NCBI GenBank assembly: GCA_029339505.1
Contig: JAQISU010000210.1
Location: 16,631,501-16,695,500 of the forward strand
Length of the DNA: 64,000 bases
From: Unio delphinus
Lineage: Eukaryota > Mollusca > Bivalvia > Unionida > Unionidae
Reading direction: 5' to 3'
Each line of letters begins with the position of its first letter. The stretch's first letter is position 1. Below are positions 50,880-63,556 of this stretch, one piece after another. The position numbers and the translations under genes were made by a program. The notes beneath the pieces are model-generated. The model was not told the origin of the DNA. It searched no databases and worked only from the letters and a program-made list of their open reading frames with translations.

Positions 50880-52176
50880 TTGGGTTGTCAAAAACCACAG
50901 AAAACTTACCCGGGTTCTCGTTAGAACATGAAAGACATGCACAACCCTTGAGCAACAAATTCTTTTCCCACTAAATTACGCGTTATGCGTAAACATATAT
51001 CATATATGGATTACACTTTTTCGGTATATCCACCTTTCAGAAATCTCATTAACCGCTCTGGTGGTCTAGTGGTTAGAGCCTCCGCCCCGGAAGCGGGAGG
51101 TCGTCGGTTCGATCCCCGGCCGAGTCATACCAAAAACTTACAAAAATGGTACTAACAGCTGCCTCGCTTGATGCTCAGCATTAAGAGGTTAGTATTAGGA
51201 CTGGTCGGCCTGGTGTCAGGATAATGTGGCTGGGTGAGACATCATGCTACATGTCTGCTGCATGATGTCTCAGTGCTAGACATCACTATAAACTGCCTCA
51301 CTGCAGACATCATAGCGATATGACTGAAAAATTGTTAAAGCTACGTTAAAAAATCCTAATCAAACAAACAAACAAACAGAAATCTCATTTATATTAACAT
51401 TCCATTTATCCCACAGACCATATTTTAGAAAAGACCACTTTACGTAACTTCAATATACAAGTACTCTTGTCTGTGAACTTGTATATTCCTACAGTAACAT
51501 GGTCTATTTTTAGCAAACCTTGTTCTACTTTCCCACGAATTCTATTTATATCATCTGTATGGCTTAGTGAGGAGAGAACAGGCTATATTTATTTATGTGG
51601 CTACTATACAATATGTCCAAATTATATATGTACAACAACTTTTGGAAATTTGCTTATTGTCGATATCATGTGACTGTATGACCTAGGTTGCGAGGTTTGT
51701 ATAGTCACGTGACTAGAAATGCAAATAGCCAGATCCAGGACAGATTTCAGCAATGATGTACTTTTGTCTCGTCTGTCAGCAGATTAAAAGCATAAATGCT
51801 ATGCTCACAATTTTTGAGAAAATAAATCATATTCCTATCGATTTTATGCTGGTATATCTCGATGAAAGATCATTCAAGTTTGCTGGGCCAGCATGTAAGT
51901 TGCTACCCATGCCGAAATCAAATGGTGTCGGCAAATTCCAACTTTTTGATAGGAAATGTGCTCTGACCCTAAACCCCAACAAGAATGTCCAAATATCAAA
52001 AATGGGGTGGCAAGGGTCAGAGGAAACTTGGACTACTTAGACCAGTGTGCTGCTGATGATATATTTTGATAGTGTTGTCGGCACCTTTTTTTGTGAATGG
52101 GTACTCGTCCTTAATTTTCAATACCTGGGTCTTTCGCTATGGTCGGGTACCCGAGTACTACCCGTTGACAGCCCTA
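50880..52176. mobile_element. Non-autonomous hAT-like DNA transposon
   Basis: Ends TTGGGTTGTCAA and TTGACAGCCCTA form short terminal inverted repeats, and the element is flanked by the exact 8-bp duplication CTCAGCAT (50872-50879 and 52177-52184), the hAT hallmark. A related copy starts near 63557. It contains a later SINE insertion and no transposase. Confidence 0.85.
51051..51377 (+). mobile_element. tRNA-derived SINE inserted in the hAT-like element
   Basis: Full-length: tRNA-like head with GTGGTTAGAG and GGTTCGATCCC, mollusc-type core, CAAA tail. It is flanked by a perfect 12-bp duplication, AGAAATCTCATT, at 51039-51050 and 51378-51389. Not a functional tRNA gene: no anticodon arm can be folded with confidence and the core continues without a terminator. 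Confidence 0.92.
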
Positions 52177-52370
52177 CTCAGCATTAAGAAATCAGTGTTA
52201 GGACTGTTGAGCTCAATATCAGGATAATATAACTGAGTGGCACACGATTCACATGTCTGTGGCATGATGCAATAGCGCTAGATATCACTATTAACTGCAC
52301 ACTGTAAGTCATTGTAGCAATATGACTGAAAAACTGTTAAAGCTACGTTAAAAAAAATCACACATACACT
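52177..52370 (+). mobile_element. SINE core fragment, right of the hAT insertion
   Basis: Resumes CTCAGCATTAAGAAATCAGT and runs through the SINE core to GACTGAAAAACTGTTAAAGC. With 50862-50879 it forms one SINE split by the hAT-like element. Confidence 0.8.
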
Positions 52371-52803
52371 TGTTGCTTTTCCCACTTTTTTATTATTTAG
52401 TTTAAGACCATAGACTCGTAACAGTAGAGAAAAAAAGCAGTATACCATGCATAATTAACCCGTTACCTCATATGTATGGCTTTGTAGGCAGGTAATCTAC
52501 ATGTACCGAAGTTACACAGTGCTGTATGCTATAAATATAACATCTGTTATTTTGTAACCTACTTGACTACATACACATAGTCCTGCCAATTTACTGTTAT
52601 CTTGAACATTTGCCCAGAATATGCATTTAAAGGGGCGTGGGGTAAAATAAGTTATAGCCCAATTACTAAATTATTACTGTAGCTACCAATTATGAAATCT
52701 TTAGAAATAAATACTAGTCTATTATGCAAATAATTCTGGATTCTGACCATTAGAAGATTTAAGTCCAGTCTGACTCTTTATTGGATCTTTTGTTTTGTTT
52801 TAG

Positions 52804-52887
52804 GCTGGCAAGAGAAACCTGTCACCCAAAGAATGGGCCCGGTATTGGCGTGAAAAAGGGCTTGATCAAGATGGGTCTGAAAAATGA
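52804..52887 (+). CDS. Possible terminal exon of a host gene
   Basis: After a T-rich tract and TTTTAG the sequence is open for 27 codons and ends at TGA: GKRNLSPKEWARYWREKGLD is its main part, with charged, protein-like composition. If the first base is in phase 0 it could join the possible exon at 48494-48499 or other, unseen exons. Family not identified. Confidence 0.4.
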   Translation, partial: AGKRNLSPKEWARYWREKGLDQDGSEK

Positions 52888-55127
52888 TATATATCCAATT
52901 ATGTTGGTGAGTAAATTTGAATTTATTTTGTATATGACAAAAGACAAAATAATATAAAGCTCCAAGAGTCATTTTTTGCCATGTGTGCTTTCAACACTTA
53001 CTTACAGGTATACCTCGTTTTATGGACATCCGCATTTCGGCGTTCCGATAATACGGCATCATTTTTTTTATTTGTTGTCACTCTGGAGGCTAAAACAAAA
53101 TATTCGTGTGACACCCAAAATTTGATGTTGCGCTACTGATTGCGGAACCAATTCAAGCCCCTTTGTCTACCAAGTTGATGAGTGAGTTGTATATAATACA
53201 GTACGGCGAAATCTATGACAACACGAATTACCCTTATCGGGAATATAAATAAACACAAGGAATGCAAGCGTGACCACAATCTTTCGCTCGATTCAACTTT
53301 TTTTCACAAGTCTTTTGTCGCTTCAGAATTGCAAGAAGACTGAAAAACTACACAGAGATCTCGCTAGGATTTTAAAACTAGGAGTCCATGACTCCCATTT
53401 TGGTAAAAATAGGAGTCCCACCAGCAGAAGTTGCAGTCCCATCCCAAATTTTTTTAAACTTTGCAGATTAGAAGAAGTGTTGGTTGCCATCAAGTTTAAT
53501 TCCCCCAACACTGACATGTACAATTGTATCAGCTTATTCGGCTTGACTTGTAATTCTGCACAACAATACATCATTTCTGTAATTAATCAATAATGTGCCT
53601 TTTTGGTATAAAAAATAAAATTAATTATTTTTTGGCTGAAATGCAGACAGAAAGATTCCAAAGTAATGTATTTCATTTCCATAGCCTGATGCATAAACAT
53701 TACATATTTTCAAAGCTATGCGCAGAATAGTCCACTTTATCAGTTCTAGTAACTTAAGCACAGTTCTGAATCTCATTTAAATCTTCATAATTTTTTCGTT
53801 TAACCCCAAAATAATTGTTCAAATTTGCAAATGGCATTTTGTTCAAGTCTCGATGTGTCTTGGTTTCGAGTTCGCATGCAATATTTATACAGCTACAATC
53901 GTAAATGAAATCAATTACAGGATCACAGGGCTACGCCAATGTAGAAAATTGCGATTCTGTTTTTCTTCTTTTGGTGACAAAATAAATACCTTCTGGCGAT
54001 ATTTGTGGCGACACAAATTTTGGCTGATAAAAACTGTATAAACAGTCTTGCGTTTGGAGTAGAGAAAATCAAAGGCACCATGACAGGAAGCAGCCAACTT
54101 GGTTATAACAATGCACTGTTATATCATAATCCACTTATGCTGATATCTGGTCTTTTTACTGTATGCTGTATTATAATCAAAATAACCATGCAACTGACTA
54201 TTTAAAATCCAACACCTCTGAAGGCGGAAACGTGAAATGAGTACAGTCAACCAGATAACGCTAATTTTTTTTAAAAACCTGATGGAAGAAAAAAATTGTT
54301 TTACTGACACTTCAAAGAAAACTGATTACCTTTGAAGCACTGATATATACTTACCAAATAAAACAAATCTGTCTCGATGTTCTACAATTATCGGCAATAA
54401 CAAACGGGTATTTGTTAGGTCCTTCTACTAGAGCCTTTAGCAGGGCCTTTCAATAACAAATGCACCATCATCACAGCAAACCGACGACCTTTGCTCAAAG
54501 AAAGTCAGCAACAAACTCAAATAAAAGCATTGCCTCATTTTTCATAGTGATTAGAACATATTTATTGTGCCGCAAAACTATCCTGTCTGCAAAAGAGAAA
54601 AGCAACACAAAAAAAAATCCGCCCCCTCCACCCATAAAAACGTGCATACGGAGGACTCCTGCTAGGGTGATTTTCTGCGTCCCAGATCAAATATTTGCTT
54701 GCTGATATTTGTAATTAAGTGTTTCCGAGAGCTCTGACTACACATATGCATTCAAAAGACAGTTACGTACCAACGCATAGCTCTTAAATGACCATATCCT
54801 GTATCCAATCAATGAATTAACCTTTATTTTCACCATTACGGTCACAATCCCTCTCTATCAAGATTGATCTGACGGAAGTAGCCCATTCTACCCATTTTTA
54901 CCCTGTAGTAAGTAGGCATTAGTGTCTAATAATTGTACTGAACACAGTACAGAATCTGTCCATGCAGTAACAGTCTTAAATATTTGAAGTGTGATGACGT
55001 TATCAACCTTTATTTTTACTGTCCAAATTTTGACTACATATTTCTGTTCTGGAAATTAAATAAAATTATAAAATGATACAATCTGAAATTAAAAGCAAGA
55101 TAAACATTTTTTTCTTGTGAAATTCAG

Positions 55128-56215
55128 GGTCTGTAGCAGGCCTTGAAAACCTTGAAAAGCCTTGAAAAATGAATTTTCCCTGAAGGCCATGAAAACACCT
55201 TGAACATTCAAAATATTGTCTGGGTACCTTGAAAAGCCTTGATTTTCTTGGATTTATAAATATTTTTCGTTTTACAGATTTCAGTATAAAAAAAGAAGTA
55301 AACTATATATAAAAATTTTAATTAAAAAAAATTAAACCCGATCTCTTGCAACGTTTGTTCCATATCGGAAATTTCCACAACACTCCACTGTGCAGTCATA
55401 CGTTTTGAACTTCCGGTTATTCGAAACCTGGATGTAGTCACAGTTTAAATTTGGATCAATGTACGCATTGATAATGGGGAAGTGGGGGGGGTGTGCTACG
55501 GATTCCAACTTCGGTGGCTAGACGAAGAAAAATATATTTAATTCTGGATAGTGTGTTCTTTCACAGACGGCTTTGCAAAATGCAAATTATGTCAGAAAGA
55601 TATTGATTTGCTTGCTAAGGGAGAGAGTGCTTTACGATCCCATGTAGCTGGCGGGAAAAAACCCACCAATCTGACGTCACAGGAATCTGACATTTATCAA
55701 TAAAGTATGGCGAAATCTCTGACAACATGAATTCCCCTTATCGGTAATATAAATAATTTATATTACCTATAAATAATACTATTTATATTACAGATAAGGG
55801 GATTCATGTTGTCAGAGATTTCGCCGTACTTGTTGATAAAACGTCAGGCTCCTGTGTCTCACATTACGGTTTGAAAACCAGGTTGATAACAAGCTACAAA
55901 AGTACAAGATCAAAAAAATTGACTATAAAATATTGTGGACTTTGTAAATAGTGTAGTGTGGATAGTAAAATAAACATTATTCAGTGACTGTACAGATGTG
56001 GGATGTGTATTATAATCGAAATGAAATCGGTGATCATATTCTTGACTGTCTTTTTAAGCAATAAATTTGCAAGAAATATTTCTTGTATGAAGTATAGTAA
56101 GTATTAACTTGTTTATTTTTCATTTCTGTATCCTTTAAAATGAATGTAATAATGCACCTTGAAAACCATGATTTTCAACCTTGAAATTCTCTTGAAAAAC
56201 CCTGGAAATTACTTT
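55128..56215. mobile_element. Degenerate hAT-like element with BED zinc-finger remnant
   Basis: Begins with repeated CCTTGAAAA words and ends with the inverted equivalent (TTGAAATTCTCTTGAAAAACC). At about 55560-55660 a plus-strand frame reads FTDGFAKCKLCQKDIDLLAK and then SALRSHVAGGKK, a BED-type zinc finger as at the N-terminus of hAT transposases. The rest of the transposase is missing. Confidence 0.55.
55667..55870. repeat. Large palindrome (about 75-bp arms)
   Basis: The left arm (GGCGAAATCTCTGACAACAT, CCCCTTATCGGTAATATAAAT) is mirrored by the right arm with few mismatches around a roughly 25-bp AT-rich loop. The arms are related to the outer arms of the enclosing pogo-type element (GACAACACGAATTACCCTTA at 53217), so this is probably a small derivative of it. 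Confidence 0.75.
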
Positions 56216-56887
56216 CATCATGTTATTCAGCATATTTACTGCAGGGTAGAAACTGGTAGAATGGGTTACTTCCGTCAGATCGATTTTGATAGAGAGGGAT
56301 TGTGACCGTAATGGTGAAAATAAAGGTTAATTCGCTGATTGGATTCAGGACATGATCATTTAAGAGTTATGCGTTGGTAGTTTGGTACGTCGCTGTCTTT
56401 TGAATGCATATATGTAGTTTTTCAGTCTTCTTGCGATTCTGTAGTGACAAAAGACTGAGAAAAAGTCGAATCGAGTGAAGGATTGTGGTCAATCTTGAAT
56501 TCCTTATGTTTAGTTATATTGCCGATAAGGGTAATTCGTGTGGTCAGAAATTTTGCCATACTTTATTGATAAAACATCAGACTCCTGTGGTTCGTCATAC
56601 GTCCTGCTCGCTTTACGACTGGTCGGCGAGAATTGAACGTAGTCATAAGTCGACGATTGCCTTTATACGGAATCATATTTTCTTTCAGTCTAATGATATT
56701 GTGCAATCAATATATGATGCTGGAAACAGATTTTAAAGCTTTTATATATACTACCGAGTGAAAACGAATGTGACTCAGTTTACTGATATTTTCGCATTGC
56801 GGCGGTGGTCTGAAACCGAACCCACCATATTAGCGAGGTATAACTGTATGTGTTCATGGTGATTGGGTTTTTGTGCAACTGTGTCAC

Positions 56888-57195
56888 TGTTCTGGGGACC
56901 CCAGTTGTATGTGTGTGCATACACTATATGCATTTTTAATCCCAATTTGACTGTTATGGGACCCCAGTTTCAACTTTGTGTGTTTGGGTGATGGGACCCC
57001 AATTTCCAGTTTGAACACTTTTTCATACATTTGGATTTGTGATTGAACCATTAGCACTATTCATGATTTAATTCACAATATTGTACCTTTTTTCAATTTC
57101 ATTTTGTATTCAAGGGAAATAAACTATTTGTGCATACATGAGATGCATTTGGGACCCCAATTATAATAGGCGTTTATGGGACCCCAGTTTCAGCT
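56888..57195. repeat. Dispersed GGGACCCCAGTTT words
   Basis: At least five occurrences of GGGACCCCA(G/A)TTT-like words with similar neighbours (CAACTTTGTGTGTTTGGG, CAGCTTTGTGTGTCTGGG), irregularly spaced. The same word and CAGCTTTGT recur near 58090-58115. Confidence 0.5.
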
Positions 57196-57199
57196 TTGT

Positions 57200-58536
57200 G
57201 TGTCTGGGATGATTTAGTAAAACTGCACAACAGCTGTAGTAGCTAAAATGTTACATTATTGCTTTTGTTAAAGAAGATACTTACAAAAATATATTGACAA
57301 AGAACCAAGGCCAGTGACTATAAAATAATCACAAGCTCTGACGCAAATTCCACAAGGCTAGATTACAATTAATTGTTTGTAATGTTAGTTAAGCTTTTAA
57401 AAATCTCGAAGCAACTATTCTACAAACAAATGTGTGTATTACTGTCTGTCAGTCTTTCTGTTCCATGGATAAAATCATACTGAAAGCATTGGTCAATGAA
57501 CTAATCAGAAGGTTGAATTCAGTGTGTCAAATATCTTAACATAAATGTGATCTCCATATCGTACACACAGAAATGACATAATGAGCTCATAAGTTGTTTG
57601 CCATATGTGTCCAGAATCAAATCCTCCTTATCCCCCCTCCCCCGCCCGCATTCTGTTGCTAGCATGCTTTACAAAGAAAACTGTCAAAAAAGAGTTGAAA
57701 TTTAGATTTGCTTGCTTTGCTTCCTAAATCACCCAATCAACTGAATTAATCATGCTTTTCATTTTTTACATATTGGGTAAAATCTGAATCTGAAAGAAAA
57801 AATATTGCCACTCACAAACTAGTCAGTAATCTTAAATTCAGTTTGCTCAAGGTCCTGTTACCCAAAATTCAGACCCAACATTGATGTGAAACTGGGTTCA
57901 ACAAAGATGTGCTTGGAACAAATTCGTATCTGGTTTTGTTGGGTAATGTAGATTTATCTTGTATGTGGCTGAGACATTTAAGACCTATTGTTTTTTCAGC
58001 ACTAATTATGTGCTTTATCCATGTTGATGCTGATCAGGTTTTGGTGCAATTGAGTCACTGTATTCTTGAGATTCGTTAACAGTGTTTGTGGGACCCCAGT
58101 TTCAGCTTTGTACATTTCGTTGCAGTTATGTCATTGTATTCTGGGGACCAATTTTAACCCTTTAGCTACTACAGCTGTTGTGCAGTCTCAATGCTTCTGA
58201 GTGCTATCATATCAGTTACTGAGACTACTGATGCTGATTGCTAGGTTGAATACTAGATCATCAAGGAGAAGAGAAGCTGACAATAAATTTGCATTATTTT
58301 GTTAGTTTTTAGTGGGTTTCAGAGACATAAAAGCTTACCTTGTATAGTGTATAATTCATATATTTCCACTTCATATAATCCTACCAAAATAATCCCAGTC
58401 ATGTAAACTGTTTTGAATCCCATACAAAAAATCCAATATTTACAAACATCCATATAAAAACATGAATGAAATCCACACGCTAATTACAATGTTGAGAGTG
58501 GTACCTGAACAGTCATTATCGACACATAAATGATAA
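57200..58536. other. Host DNA, no firm gene
   Basis: AT-rich sequence with two or three further GGGACCCCAGTTT-type words but no coding or structural signal that I can support. Confidence 0.5.
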
Positions 58537-58538
58537 TA

Positions 58539-60480
58539 CACCGCTCCCTCGATAACTCGCGCCCTGATAACTCGCGAACCCGCTTATAACGCGGTGTCCG
58601 GCGTGGATCCCGTTTTTTTAAAAGAAAATATTTTTTAAAAATGAAGAAAATCGTGATCAGAACTGGTGAATGAAACCTTGATATATCGCCCGTTTTATCG
58701 TCGAAAATGACGGTTAGTGCCCGAAAAGTTAGAATCAACATCGTGAAATTTTCAGATTTTAATAAGGAATCACATATCTTGTTAGATTTTATCGGAAAAA
58801 ATATTTTCTCAGTTCACTGTAAATAATAATACTGTATATGTATAGGGGAAATTAGTGTTTTAATCTTTTCATTGTGTTGCAGTGTAAGCAGTATAATCGT
58901 TGCATGTTCTCTTCTATTCAAACATGAAAAGAGTCAATTGACCGTCACATCGATGCCCGCGAGCACATCTGTGAGAACCTAATTAACTGCCGGCTGCGTT
59001 TTGATCGACGACTTGGGGAAGTGTTTGTTGCATTGTAAAACTCAATTAAAATGGACCTGCTTTGTTTTATAAGGCGGTCTTTTGTATCAAATCAGGTAAA
59101 AGACCTACATTACAAAAGTTCAAAGGAATGCAAATCCTACATGCCTAAATAAACTCTTGTGGTCAATATCGTGTCTCAACATCAATCAAATTAGATGGAC
59201 TAATCGAACATGGTTTCAAATAGTATGTACTTATTGTCATTAAAGTATATATTAATCTGTAATTTATCCTAATCATTTGTAAATGTGATCATGGAGAGCA
59301 AGGGAATCAAGCGAAAGGCGTACTCGGTGAATTAAAAGCTTACTGTTATAGAGAGGGTTCGTAATGGTGAATCAAGATCAAAAGTTTGTAGTGAACTTTA
59401 ACTTGCCGAGTCGACACTCAGAGGCTGGCACAAGGATGAGCAGAAATTTCGGGATTATTTGCATGAAGCCTGATTCTGATGATGGATTTAAACGGAAACC
59501 GGCACGCACTGCAAACGACACAGAATTAGATGATGCTGTGTACACCTGGTTCGCACAACAACGTGAACAAAGTGTTCAGATTTCGGGAACAATTCTCAGG
59601 GTCCAGGCTGAGAAAATGGCAAAAACTATGGATACTGAATCAGATTTCATGGCAAGCCATGGATGGCTTTGGAGATTCCAGCGCCGACATGGAATAAAAC
59701 AAAATTCTTTGTCGGGAGAGATACGCTCAGCAAATCAGGCGGCCGCATCTAGTTATCCCAACCAACTCCGAGAGATACTGACCCGTGATGGATATACAGA
59801 CGACCAAGTTTATAATTGTGATGAGGCTGGTCTATGCTATCGGATGATTTAAATATTTTTTTTATATATTTTTTTACATGTCTGACGTTTAGACCCATTA
59901 AATTCATGGTTGGTAATGGTTTACCTTTGTAAATTTTTTTTTTACATTTTACTCTATCTTTTTAATCAATCTAGGTATCTATTTAGTGATAGCAGAATTT
60001 TATGTTTTAGATCAACACAAGTTTCGACGTTGTCGTTTTTCGATATAAATGTTATCTTTTTTGATAAAATAAATCTTGATTCATTTTGAACAAACAATAA
60101 AACTAGAATGTATCCAAATCAACACAAAAAGCAGTGACGTAATACACAATGTGTTTAGCGATACACATGTTAAGAGTACTGGTACCTCGTGGAATAATGT
60201 TTGTTTTTACGATCTTTTCAAGATATTTTATCCAGAAATTAAAGGTAATTTATAAAGAAGAACGAACAACACCTTTATAAAGAAATATTTATTCACAGTT
60301 ATTTTCAGCACGATTATAAAACGAGTATTTAACAATGCACCCCCCCCCCCTTTCGCCTCTGTCGATCTCCCATATCTTTATTAGTTTTTTTTAATAGGTC
60401 CCTCGGTAACTCGCGCCCTCGCTTATAGTGCGGTCGATGTTTTTGGACCCCGTTGTGCTCGAATTATCGAGGGAGCGGTG
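58539..60480 (+). mobile_element. Tigger/pogo DNA transposon, internally deleted
   Basis: Ends CACCGCTCCCTCGATAACTCGC and its inverted counterpart (AATTATCGAGGGAGCGGTG), flanked by TA at 58537-58538 and 60481-60482. 1942 bp. Subterminal sequences also pair (AACTCGCGCCC on both sides). It carries the first third of a transposase. Structure fits a deletion derivative of a Tigger element. Confidence 0.88.
59364..59852 (+). pseudogene. Tigger/pogo transposase fragment (CENP-B-type N-terminus)
   Basis: 162 codons. ELDDAVYTWFAQQREQ, ILRVQAEKMAK and ASHGWLWRFQRRHGI are the CENP-B helix-turn-helix region that binds transposon ends. The frame reaches the start of the DDE domain (VYNCDEAGLCYRM, first catalytic Asp) and ends there; the remaining 300 or so residues are absent and the following sequence is AT-rich. 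Confidence 0.85.
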
Positions 60481-61101
60481 TATATATCCCTAGATATGCC
60501 CTTATCTCCATGATGCTGATTTCATACCATTTCATGTCTTGCTTTTGGTATCCTATTTTCTTGGCAGAATCATTTGTTTCTTTCACAAGCTTTTCCAGGA
60601 GACATTCTGAAAAAATCTTTCTCATTGCTTAATGGTCTGTACTTGATTCTTGAACCAACATGAGAATCAAAATCATTGATTTAGAACACGGAAAGGTCAT
60701 CACTTCATTGTGCAAGTGGGATTATGTCCGTCTTGTCATCTGATTAAAAATAACTTGCATCTGGTTTAGAAATGGGACTAATGTCAATATCTGATCCATT
60801 TTATAAGAATGATCCATTAAACTCTTTAATATTGCTTGCACTGAACCTATTAAAGTTGCTCATATCTGAATCGGAATCCATCTTTGTTTATGTGAACTAC
60901 ACATGTTCTATAAGGCACGGAAAATCCATTACAGTGTTTCTAAATTTAACCTCTCAGCTTTCAAAATTGCATCAAAATATTGAATAAACAATCCTCTTAT
61001 TGGTTATGATAATCAAAACTACATGTATGTAGATTTCTGTACTTTCAACAAATCAACGTTTAGCAGTATTCTGCACCACAAGCAAAATGGGGTTTTGAGT
61101 G

Positions 61102-62322
61102 CAGTAGTCCCCCTCTTATACGGCCACCACTTCTGCTCTAAGGAAGTGGCCTTGTAAGACAGGTGGCCTTTCCAGAGGGAGGCTAAATTTATTATGAGAA
61201 GTATATGTAATGTATGTAGTAAGAAAGCTACTTACTTCAAAGCATTAAATATCTTTGTCTTAAAGTAACATTAATCATTATAAGATTTACCTTGTTATAA
61301 TAACAAACTTAAACTTATTTCAACTGAATATATGTTAATAGTTTTGATGTAAGTTTATGCGAGCTGGTATTGTTGTCATTTACAATGCAAATGGATTCAG
61401 AAACGTCGTTTACATCTTGGTACATACATAATTATCTTTCCATTTGCTCCATTTTCCCACTGCTGCTGAATAACCTTATTGGTTATGACTTTGTTTATTT
61501 GAATTATTTCAACAAAAACTTGTTTTTGTTTTAGTCTTTTCTGCATAAAATTGTTCAGCAAGTCTCCCTCCTCCTCCTCCCCCTCCCCCCCCCCCCCCGA
61601 TGTCGTCGAGTAGAATAACCAAATTTCTTCTAAAATAATGTCTCCATTAACGTGATGACATGTTAATGTTTGGTAATGATTTATTCGGTTGTTGCTGACT
61701 GTATACGATTTAATTATGCAGACAAGTGGATGGAATACAGTCTTCATCAAGAAAGCAGTAATGTGTTGTAACATGATTTTTCCGGTCTTTGTCTGGTACA
61801 GTTTTTTTTCCCCAGGTTCTCAGTGGGTGCCAATGTAACAAAATCTCTTTTTTAGCCTATGCTGATCCTGTTATGAATGATCGTAACAATTACATCTGGT
61901 TATAATCATCAAGGAGAAGAACTCAACATAGGTGTTAACCCCCAAACTTTATCATGACATTATTGAGCCCATTTCCTGTAAACATAGACTTTTATAGATA
62001 ATGATATACAATTTATCTTTAGTCGACACTTTTAATGCAAACTTGACACTGGGAGACGTGTATCTACGATAGAGATAATTAATTACTTTCCTTGGGCCAA
62101 GATTTGAATTAATCATTGGTTCTGGATACATTTGAAGAAACAAAGGTGGCCGTTCATGAGGGGGACATTTTACATTTTTTTCTACTAAAATGCTGGTCGC
62201 GTTAGAGGGGTGGCTGTTCTCGAGGGGTACTTTTGAATATGAACTCGTCAATGTCAAGGAATTCTGGCCGTAAGAAGCGGGTGGCCACTGGTCATGGGGG
62301 CTGTTAAAGAGGGAGACTACTG
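61102..62322. mobile_element. Non-autonomous DNA transposon
   Basis: CAGTAGTCCCCCTCTTATAC at the left end is mirrored by GAGGGAGACTACTG at the right, followed by TA. Subterminal GTGGCC and GAGGGG words recur in inverted arrangement. No transposase. TA is not intact at the left flank (TG), so the exact family, probably pogo/Tigger-like, is uncertain. Confidence 0.55.
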
Positions 62323-63556
62323 TACTGCTGAACTTCACTAGCATAAGCGAACCTGGGGTAGTAAACTATGCTCAGTGGGGTTCAGGAGCTATTTACAGGA
62401 GATGCTATAATAGATGTGGTTGTTGTATCTTAAGGGTTAAGCCTGTGCAAACAATATCCATGTGATCATTTTTGCCAGTGCATTAGCACAGTGGGATTTC
62501 CCACTAAAGTCTTCAAATGTATTAGCTATTATAAACCAGTTAAGTAAATCAATGCAATGGTGGTTTATACTTGACCTCTTTGACCTTTAATTGTCTTTTT
62601 TTAAACTGCCAGAATTAGTTTTATATCAGCTTTAGCGATGACTTCTTACTATTTATACATGCTAAATGTAATGGGCATATACTAAAATATTTAGTTTTGT
62701 TCTCTTTTTGCCCAGGGGTTTTGTGAATCCTGTTTTTAGCATGACATGCTACAGGATGGCAGGTCAACATCTTGATTTTTTTAATAGATTTCATCAGCAT
62801 AATCAGAGCTTTGTCAAGTAAAATTAAATTATTTCAATAAACCTGACGAGCTTCTCACTTATCTGAAATTAGAGAGGTCCTGGGTTTCAGGCCATCAGAT
62901 TTTTTAACTATGTATAACATCCATTCAAAATACTGCTTCATTTTATTACACAAGATATATCCTGGTAAAAATCTAGTTTTAAGCTTTGGTTATTGGGAAC
63001 ATCTTTGCATGCTTATTCTAATTTTTAATTTATTGCTTTTGCCCATTATAGGCAGTGTTTCCCTTTACCCTCTATTGCGCTTCAGAGACACCCAATTTTT
63101 TAATTTGACCCCCAGTTTTGATACCAAAGTTTGGTTTTTACTCAGTCTGACCCCCAGTTTTGACACCAAGGAGATATTTGACTCTCAGTCTTGCACCCCT
63201 AGGGGATACACTGCATTATAGGTAATGGTATTTTTGCAACAGTGGCATTCAACAGAGGTGATTTTCTGCTTGAGTATGTAAAGGAAAGGATTGACAGATT
63301 AGAAGCTGAGAGAAGAGAGAACAAAATAAAGCAGGAAACAGGGAATTCATAAATACAACAGATGTTATGTCTTTGGCTTTAAATATCATCATCATAAACA
63401 TTAGTAAGTTTCAGCCAATATAATTATTACATATTTAAGATTTAATACAGTTATCAGGGTTGAAAGTGCAAGGATTTGTGGGCTAAAAATTCTCCAATTA
63501 AAACCTCATGTACTGAGTACAGATAGAAATTCAAATAGAGCAAAATTGCTAATAAC
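62323..63556. other. Host DNA, no firm gene
   Basis: AT-rich. A short tandem similarity, GACCCCCAGTTTTGAxACCAA, occurs at 63107-63127 and 63149-63169. The frame 62910-63221 is hydrophobic and repetitive and not supported as a gene. Confidence 0.45.

Larger units (their letters stand above)
53005..56846. mobile_element. Palindromic pogo/Tigger-type DNA transposon with nested inserts
   Basis: Ends CAGGTATACCTCG and CGAGGTATAACTG, flanked by TA on both sides. Long inverted arms: 53165-53350 plus 54737-54912 on the left correspond to 56240-56610 on the right (for example TTAACCTTTATTTTCACCAT and its complement). The left arm is split by about 1.4 kb of other sequence at 53351-54736, which contains no recognised gene. 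The centre holds a hAT-like remnant. No transposase is present. Confidence 0.7.

Noticed and set aside
51055..51130. tRNA gene (also at 31758-31830)
   Set aside because: Box A and B are present, but the sequence continues into a SINE core with a CAAA tail and target duplications. It is a tRNA-derived SINE.
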